Assembly (NCBI GenBank): GCA_951799445.1 | Contig: OX637296.1 | Span: 2,108,001 to 2,172,000 of the forward strand | DNA length: 64,000 nucleotides | Direction of reading: 5' to 3' | Source of the DNA: Pseudisothecium myosuroides | Lineage: Eukaryota > Streptophyta > Bryopsida > Hypnales > Lembophyllaceae | Part shown: positions 56,643-64,000 of the stretch, piece by piece | How the letters are laid out: the number at the start of each line of letters is the position of its first letter | Numbering within the stretch: the stretch's first letter is position 1 | The notes under the pieces: generated by a model | The model's input: the letters and a program-made list of their open reading frames with translations, nothing else | The model's database searches: none | Told to the model about the DNA's origin: nothing | Translations under genes and position numbers: made by a program

Positions 56643-59298
56643 TCCCTAGAAGATTGGGGTACAATAGACTTATATAGAAATTATTGAAAACTCTTATTTT
56701 CTAGTGTACCGAGTTGATTTTAAAAATAAAAATAAAATTAATTGAAATTTAACCATCCAAAAATTGCTCTAAACTACTTTAGGAATGTGTGTAAATTTTT
56801 CAAAAACTCTTACTATAGAGGTAGTGCCAATATGGGCCTTAGGCACCATGCTTTAACACTATTAACTGGTGCCTAGAGAACATCCCTTCTACTTGTAGAG
56901 ATTACAAGATTATAGGGTTAAAAATTAGGAGTGAAAGAGGGTCCAAAATCTTCTTAGCATGTGATTTTTGCACTATACTTTTATTTTAATTTATTTTAAT
57001 TTTTACCATTCCATTCTATATCATGTCAATTATATATTCACTAAACTTGAAAAGAAAAAAGGTGTCTTCAAGCTACGACGTAGTGATTTTATAGTAACAT
57101 GGTTGCATTTTTTTAATTGGTTTTCAACATCTATATTTTTCAGATTTTTGTTTCATTTTTTAATGAAGTTCGTATGGGCATACATGTGGATTTTTTTAGA
57201 ATAAATAAAGACACCTTTGAAGGTTGTATTCTTCATCATGTGATTAAATTTTTGGCATGTGACACATTTATAAGAGGATAATAAAATTAGGCTTGTAATA
57301 AAAATACAATTCCTATCCATATTTTAGCATTTAGATGACTTCAACATAACAATGCGTTCTTTTTATCATTGGTTTTTAAGCAAAAATAAATAACATTATT
57401 AATATTTTAAACAAATAAAATTTAGATCTTGTTTTTGCTTATTAAATTGAAGTTTTTCATAAATAAATTCATTTGTCTACTTTGGACATTTAGAAGTTTA
57501 TTAATAGTATTATTCACCTTACTTTTTATATTTTAATATGCAATCCATACATTGGTTGTAATCGTAGTACATGATTATACCAAACACTCTCTTTGTAGCT
57601 TGAAATCACCTAGACTAGGAGTTGTTTGAATTTAGCACTTGTTGTCCAAATTTACATGCACATTCCATGCATCCATTGATGGAGATGGGGCAACATAAAT
57701 TTTGATCCAAACACTCAATTACCTTGTTATGTCATATTTTTTCAATAATTTTTCAATATTGACTCATTAAAACCTAGTAGAACTTATATTTGACCACTCA
57801 AGGGAGAAAATTAATTGCTTGTAAAAATGTCTACATGAGAAATGAAGTATCATTCCTATTATCAAACTGTCTTAATTTTTGTTGAATCTTGTTGGCAATT
57901 GAAATACATTACATATTTACATAGCTTTTATTTTGTTGACAAATGAATTTTCAAAGTATTGATTACAAATGCACCTAAAATTGACCTTAGAATCTTATTC
58001 TTAAAATTTTATAATTAAGACTCTAGATATAAAAATGACAGTACAAGGTCAAAATTGGGTGCTTTTACTTGGTTACTATCAAGCAGAACACAGTTGGACA
58101 TATGAAAGTTGTTCAATTAAATGAATAAACGTCATTATATAGATAATGATTATATATATGGAATGTGCAATTATAAAGTATATCATTTGGGAGGGTTAAG
58201 TATCACTTCAAACATCCATTGGAGCTCTCCATAATTTTTATTGCCAATTTTGAGTGATTTGATTATTTCTAATACCATTGGTCATTTGAAATCTTGACAA
58301 CCATTTTCATTTCTTTTAATATTCATTTATTTTATTTTGGAACTCATAAATCATACCAAAATGAAGCTCACAATTTCATTTGTTGTCACTTGATTAGATT
58401 GTTATCTCTTGTCATTGTTTCAAAGTAGTAAAAAAAAAATTGTACTCAAAATTTGTACTTAAAATATTTATTTTAGAATTTGATCAATTCTATGAATTTT
58501 ATCTATAATCACACAATGTCTTAGATTCAAGTAAATCATTTATTCTTGTAACCATGTGAAAGACCAAGAGATCAACAACTAGCCTTCAAGACATGTTTTT
58601 TTAAATATGTTTAAAATATATATATCAGGTTTGCATATTGTGACGGGAATACCAAAAATATCTAGAAAATGTAAAAAAGAAGAAAAGAAGGTGTAGAGAA
58701 TTCTGTAAAAAAATTCAACAAACATTTCATTTCAATGCAAAATTCATTGTTTACACTAAACAATGAAATTAGGTTGTCCCTCACTAATTTCTTGACATTT
58801 GACACTATACAAATATTTGTTGTTGTTATGTACTGTTCTAGAGTGCACTACTTTAAATAGGTATTGTTGTAATTGGGACTCACAAACCTCAATGTATACC
58901 AATGGAAATATTTATAGAAATATTTGTTGATTTTGATAGTGTGTGAAGTAACTTTCCTAGGGTAAGATTTAGGCAACCTAATTTCACTATTTAGTGTAGA
59001 TAAAAAATCCTTTGCTAGGTAAAATGTTAAATGTGACGGCAGACAGCTAATTATTTGCTATTGCATGAACTGAAATATATTTGGAGTATTTCTTCCTTTT
59101 GCAATGAAATTCTGTTTCATTTATTTTAAGTATATATATATGTATATGTATATTTGGAGAGTAAAAATCTGCAGGATTCCCCCAATCAAGGGTTAGTCAA
59201 AAGGTCAAATTTGATACAAAATTTGACCGGTCTTGCAATGTTGGAATCTTATGAAAATGCAAATGCCAAGTGAACTAACAATTTACAATTGCATGTAT
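56643..59298. other. Long AT-rich stretch without recognisable features
   Basis: About 2.7 kb; a TATATATATGTATATGTATAT run near 59131. No gene, RNA or repeat end supported. Confidence 0.5.
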
Positions 59299-59405
59299 TT
59301 CTAGTAAATTTTTACTGAAAATCTCCTTAAAAGGTCATTATTCATAATCTTATGCTTCAAACTATATTTAAAAACTCACTTAAAACTAACCCTTTTCTTG
59401 TAGAG
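59299..59405. mobile_element. Truncated CACTA MITE fragment
   Basis: 'aaatttttactgaaaatctc' to 'aactcacttaaaactaaccc' and TTTTCTTGTAGAG correspond to the right half of the MITE at 14507-14720. The left half is missing and the CACTA end is mutated. Confidence 0.65.
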
Positions 59406-59855
59406 CATCCATGGTGGCTGCCACTTAACTCTGTAAGGACATGGAGGTCGAAAAGTGACTAGTGGATGACATAGTTTGATCTCCAATGAGATTTTTTTTT
59501 ATTTTTTTAAAACTTACTTTCTGTGAAAGTATCAAGATGACGATCACTTAAAATTTGATGAAACACTATATTTCTACATTCATTCATCTTTTAAACAAAA
59601 AAAACACATTTTCAATCATATTCATGCACTTTTTCATCCAAATTTGGCAACTTCATCTACATTTTTAATAAAAATGAAAAATTTGTGGCAAAAAAAAACA
59701 AACTTTTACCTAGTAAAAAATAGACATTTATTTTGAAATGGTGCAATTTGGCCCCATGGTGTCCCCCCAAAAGGTCCGGTAGTCACCAAGGTGCTCTGAT
59801 CAAAATATTCTTAAGAATGAATTTATCCATCACACACTTTTGGTCCTCATTTGTC
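59406..59855. other. AT-rich stretch, nothing recognised
   Basis: No feature supported. Confidence 0.45.
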
Positions 59856-60477
59856 ATTCCCCCTGAATGTCCAAGGACTTTTTTGAGCTTCTCAGAGTTT
59901 GCTCAAAACTAAACAAAAAGCCCAAGTTTTGATAAGTTACATTAATGTTTTTCAATTGTGTAACAGTGTGTGAATTCAAACTAGACATTTTTTATAGAGA
60001 ACATAGGAAAATAAAACTCAATAATATCACATATGGAATAAAAGATTAAAACGTTTGATGAAGAGGGTGTTAAAATTTTCAAAGTGATTTGAAGTCTTCA
60101 ATCCAACTTTTACATGTCCACTCTAAAGGACATAATATGCATAATCATAATCGCATTACAACTACTCAAAATGTACTCTACAATTATTTTTAATGAGTTT
60201 TCAATGTGATTTTTCCTCAAGATCAAGTGTATTAGAGGCTCATCTCTATAAGACTTCAACACTAAAAAGATCTAGATTTGTAATGAATAGCCTTGCACAA
60301 AATCTTCAATAGAAAATACATGAACAATTCATTTTTTAAATCATTTTTTGATGCTTAATATAGTTTTCAAAGGATATTCAATTAAAAAATACCAAAATTA
60401 ATACTTTGGTAAGATTTTACTTAACTTTGAAGTTTAGTCAAGACCAAAATATGGTGCTTTGGATATTTAGGAGTCAA
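59856..60477 (+). mobile_element. TTAA element family D, copy D3 (622 bp)
   Basis: Left ATTCCCCCTGAATGTCCAAG and right GGATATTTAGGAGTCAA are both mutated at the TTAA. Interior collinear with D1 ('gagcttct', 'aactaaacaaaaagcc', 'tcttg..cacaaaatcttgagtag'). The hairpin region ACCAAAATATGGT near 60443 keeps pairing. Confidence 0.82.
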
Positions 60478-60765
60478 ATCCAAAATGCCCACTCACGGAT
60501 GACAAATGTTTTGAAAAGTACACTCCATTAAATCAATTCTACGTGCTCAACTATCTATTCAAAGGACAATGATTATTGTGAAAAATGAACTTCACCCAAT
60601 TAGGCACCTCTAAGAAAATCATGTAGCATATCATCAAAAAGATGAAATAATGCTTTACATAAATCAATGATAAAAATAGGTTGGGAGTTTTTCAATTATT
60701 TATTATAAAATTTTAAAGTTAATTATATTATATTTAGATGGATTGCAATTAGAAGTTAATATTCA

Positions 60766-61610
60766 TTAGCCCATAAAGTTCCATTGTCCCTACAGGGAAT
60801 AAAGTGGATTTTAGATAGGCTCCCATGGTCTCAATTTTTGTCATGATTTAAAAAAAATTTAAGATAGAAAAGTACATTTGTATTATGCAAATGTAAGTTA
60901 TTTCTATCATTGCCCAAGTAAAAGTTATGCCATCCTAAGTCCAATTTGAACTAAGCATGCAACAAAAAAATTTAATTTAATTTTTAAAAAAATGTGTTTC
61001 TCATAGATTGTATTATTTCCTATATGTGATGCTTTTAATCATTCCATTTGTATTAGTGATGTGAAAAATTATAGAGCTTCTTGTTTAATGAGCAATCATT
61101 ACATCTTCTTGAAAAACAACGTATTGAATTTGTTTTCTGAGCTCAATTTTCAAAATTAAAAAAAAGTTTCATAAGGTTTAGTATACTTGATGGAACAATT
61201 CCACCATCAAGATTAGTGTGTTTTAATTCCATCACATATTTACATCTACTTAACAAAGTTGATGTTGTTTTGAATGTTTATTTTGGCTTTCAACTCAATT
61301 CTTCAATACAATTTTTCAATTAATTATTGGTAGTGCAAAAACATTAAGCTAAGAAGAAGATTCAAAGCCTTCTAATCTAGTCACCCAATGTGCAAAGAAA
61401 TCCATTTTCTTCACTTTAAAATGCAAATATCTTGCAATCTATGCAATCAAAGTTTCTGAAACCTATTATAGACTCTTATGGTCTAGTGTAAGATCCTTTG
61501 GTTACATATGCAAAAAAAAACAATTCTAGAATTTTTTACTCTTTGCAATAGAAACAACAGTTTTGAGTTTAAAAAAAAAAGAAAACAAGGTTCTAGAACT
61601 TAGGAGTTAA
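60766..61610 (-). mobile_element. TTAA element family A, complete but diverged (845 bp)
   Basis: Left TTAGCCCATAAAGTTCCATT, right TTCTAGAACTTAGGAGTTAA. Hairpin TCCCT-AC-AGGGA just inside the left end (60787-60798). Interior in minus orientation as in the copy at 39777. Confidence 0.82.
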
Positions 61611-61740
61611 AAGCTTTAAGGAAAGAAGAAAGAATGCTCTAAATGAACCAATGATATAGGTACTTTCAAGGAATTACAATTATTTTTTACAATTTTTGAA
61701 AAGTACTTTTATTAGAGAAGAAAAGAAAAAAGAATAATTT

Positions 61741-62040
61741 TGGTTTGAAAGACCGGCATGAGTGAAGCGTTTGTTGGGAATGGCCCAACTATCTAAGCCT
61801 CATGGATTTAGATGGTTAATTCCATCCTTGATGCCTCGGTTAGGAGGTAGACCCTATAATGAAAAACCTACATGTTCTTTTCCTCGAGAAATTCTCAGGT
61901 CCACATATGATGACAAGGTAGTTATTGCAAACCCTATCATATTTGGGTGATCTATGGTTGTAAGTACCTTGCCAATGCCTAGGCTTGAATTCATGATCAC
62001 TTCACCGGTGTGTCAAGGCTAAAGCCACTGAGCCAAAACT
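61741..62040 (-). repeat. tRNA-derived SINE-like element (minus strand)
   Basis: Reading the minus strand: A-box-like TGGCTCAGTGGC (62024-62035), then GACACACCGGTGAAGTG, then the B-box-like GAATTCAAGCC (61982-61992), then a body of about 230 bp that is less AT-rich than its surroundings. The order and spacing fit a pol III internal promoter. The 62-codon plus frame at 61762 is probably a shadow. The 3' limit is a guess. Confidence 0.55.
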
Positions 62041-62774
62041 ACACGTGCTTGTATTTTTATTATACTTAGTTTAAGCACTTGGATGTTAATGGTATCTCCA
62101 TTCATGTATAGCATTATGAGAATACATTTTAAAATATGCTTCTATTTTAATATATTCTATAGAAATGTAACTTAGCATTATTCATGTGGGTTCATTTCCT
62201 CCAAGAGTTAGATTAAGAAGGCAAAATATTTTTTGTGTTAATGGCTTAAGATTCAACCAACACGTTTATTAAATACTTTAGCAAAGCTATTTCTTGTAGG
62301 TTTTGAAAGTCAAGACAAAATTATAAAGGTTGGCATCTAATCATATAGTGATTTAATAATGTCAAATTAACAAAAGTAGCTTCCAACTGTAACAACAACC
62401 TTGAATGAATGTTTTCTTCAATTTTCCAAGACTAAAATAAAGACATCCTTAGTCATGTTGAATGATATTACAAACACTCGTGAAACGAATTGTAAACCCT
62501 TGATTTTAATTGCTAATTCATCAAATGATTGTGTTAAGCAAGATGTTTGGATTCTTTTACACCTTTCAAATAAAATTCAAGTTTTAAATATTTAAAAAAT
62601 ATATATATTCAGGATATGTAGAAGATACATAATTTCATCTTTGAAAAATGAAATAAAATGATTTCCATCCATATTCAAAGAAAAAGTAAAATAGAAGCAC
62701 CTATTTCCAGTACTACATCCTAAACCAATCTCAAAAATACATACATCTAGAATTTTCAAAATTAATAGATTATT
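62041..62774. other. AT-rich stretch, nothing recognised
   Basis: No feature supported. Confidence 0.45.
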
Positions 62775-62776
62775 TA

Positions 62777-64000
62777 TAGTGGGGTCCCAATCAAAATGGC
62801 GTTTTTGAAATCGCAGTGAAGGAAATTTTAGTGCTACCAACTTTGACAGCCTCCCAAGGGCTCAAAAATTGATCTTTGACTATGAATAGCATCATCTTTA
62901 AGTTAATTATATGTGTAATAAATTTCAAGGCCAAATGATCTACACAAAAAAAGATATTCAAAATCTCCCAACATGTGTAGCCGTGATATTTTTTTTGCTA
63001 TTGCCAACTTTTGACACCCTCCCAAGGACTGAATTTTTTTTTCTATGAAATTTTTGGCATAGGACCATCTATATGTTGATTACATGTGTAAAAAATTTCA
63101 AGTCCAAAAGACCCCCACAAAAATAGATATTCAAAATCTCCCTACATGTGTAGTTGTGAGAAACAATTTCACTACTACCAACTTTGACACTATCCCAAGG
63201 GTTGAAAAATTGTTTATTTACCATGAAATTTTTATGATGAAATAATCTCTATGTTAATAACATGTGTGCCAAATTTCAAATTCAAAATAATCACATAAAA
63301 AAATATATGCTAATTCTACCATGTGTAGTTGTGAGAACGATTCTTCAACCCTTGGGATAGTGTCATTTTTGGGGTAAAATTTCACACGGATGTAGAAAAT
63401 TATTCTCACAACTACACATGTTGGTAGAATTAGAATATCTTTTCTTTGGTAAGTCTTTTGACCTTGAAATTTTGCATACATTTTATCAATATAGAGATGA
63501 TCTCATGCCAAAAATTTCATGATAAAATGTGTTTTTTTCAGCCCTTGGGATAGTGCCAAAGTTGGTAGTAGTGAAATTTTTTTCACAGTTGTATACATTG
63601 GTAGAACTAGCATATATTTTTTCGTGTGATTTTTTGGATTTGAAATTTGGCACACATGTTATTAACATAGAGATTATTTCATCATAAAAATTTCATGGTA
63701 AATAAACAATTTTTCAACCCTTGGGATATTGTCAAAGTTGGTAGTAGTGAAATTGTTTCTCACAACTACACATGTTGGGAGATTTTGAATATCTATTTTT
63801 GTGGGGGTCTTTTGGACTTGAAATTTTTTACACATGTAATCAACATATAGATGGTCCTATGCCAAAAATTTCATAGAAAAAAAAATTCAGTCCTTGGGAG
63901 GGTGTCAAAAGTTGGCAATAGCAAAAAAAATATCACGGCTACACATGCTGGGAGATTTTGAATATCTTTTTTTGTGTACATTATCTGGCCTTGAAATTTG
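62777..64000. mobile_element. Foldback element family C, copy C3 (cut by window edge)
   Basis: Left TAGTGGGGTCCCAATC after TA (62775-62776). Units 'CCAACTTTGACA.CCTCCC' near 62839, 63003 and 63177 in one direction, and the reverse complement near 63553, 63730 and 63902; centre near 63362 with GGGATAGTGTCATTTTTGG. By comparison with C2 the right end should lie roughly 150 bp beyond the window. Confidence 0.88.

Overview
Gene-poor, transposon-packed, AT-rich nuclear DNA, most probably from a land plant (or close streptophyte relative) with a large genome. The support is a short Arabidopsis-type telomere motif (CCCTAAA units at 17725-17744), a plant L1-like reverse-transcriptase fossil, CACTA elements with CACTANNAGAAA termini, a Harbinger-like MITE and tRNA-derived SINE-like pieces. 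I found no host protein gene that I can defend. The open reading frames are short (longest 193 codons), mostly overlap repeats, and match nothing I recognise apart from the broken reverse transcriptase.

The dominant component is a group of about twenty non-autonomous elements bounded by TTAA and starting CCC, with the terminal consensus TTAACCCCTAAAGGACCA (families A, B, D, E and relatives J, Q, R). TTAA targets plus CCC termini are the signature of piggyBac-type transposition. Several of these families carry a short hairpin just inside one terminus, and its two arms change together between copies. A second group (family C at 29465, 34404 and 62777) has TA target duplications and CAGT/TAGT-GGGGTACC termini (Tc1/mariner-like). 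Each C element is a giant foldback whose arms are built of about 175-bp tandem units in mirror orientation.

Layout. 1-4.5 kb: end of an A element, then a dispersed repeat holding a minisatellite and an hAT-like insertion. 4.5-7.6 kb: Harbinger-like MITE and featureless DNA. 7.6-11.3 kb: nested stack in which an A element was split by a 5'-truncated LINE that was itself hit by another A element and a CACTA MITE. 11.3-16.1 kb: quiet DNA, one CACTA MITE, one A element. 16.4-22.0 kb: two GC-rich islands around AT-rich DNA. 22-27.6 kb: TIR element and the second, inverted minisatellite repeat. 27.6-36 kb: B elements, nested C element, D element, a MITE, a GC-rich island and a second C element. 36.7-46.8 kb: dense TTAA elements, a head-to-head J pair and another GC-rich island. 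49-56.7 kb: B, A, Q, J, R and CACTA elements. 56.6-64 kb: mostly quiet, then D, A, a SINE-like piece and a third C element running off the window.

The insertions can be ordered because empty sites survive inside the window in duplicated or repeated sequence. The window is therefore best read as a stratified record of transposition. All similarity statements are by eye; no alignment or database search was run.
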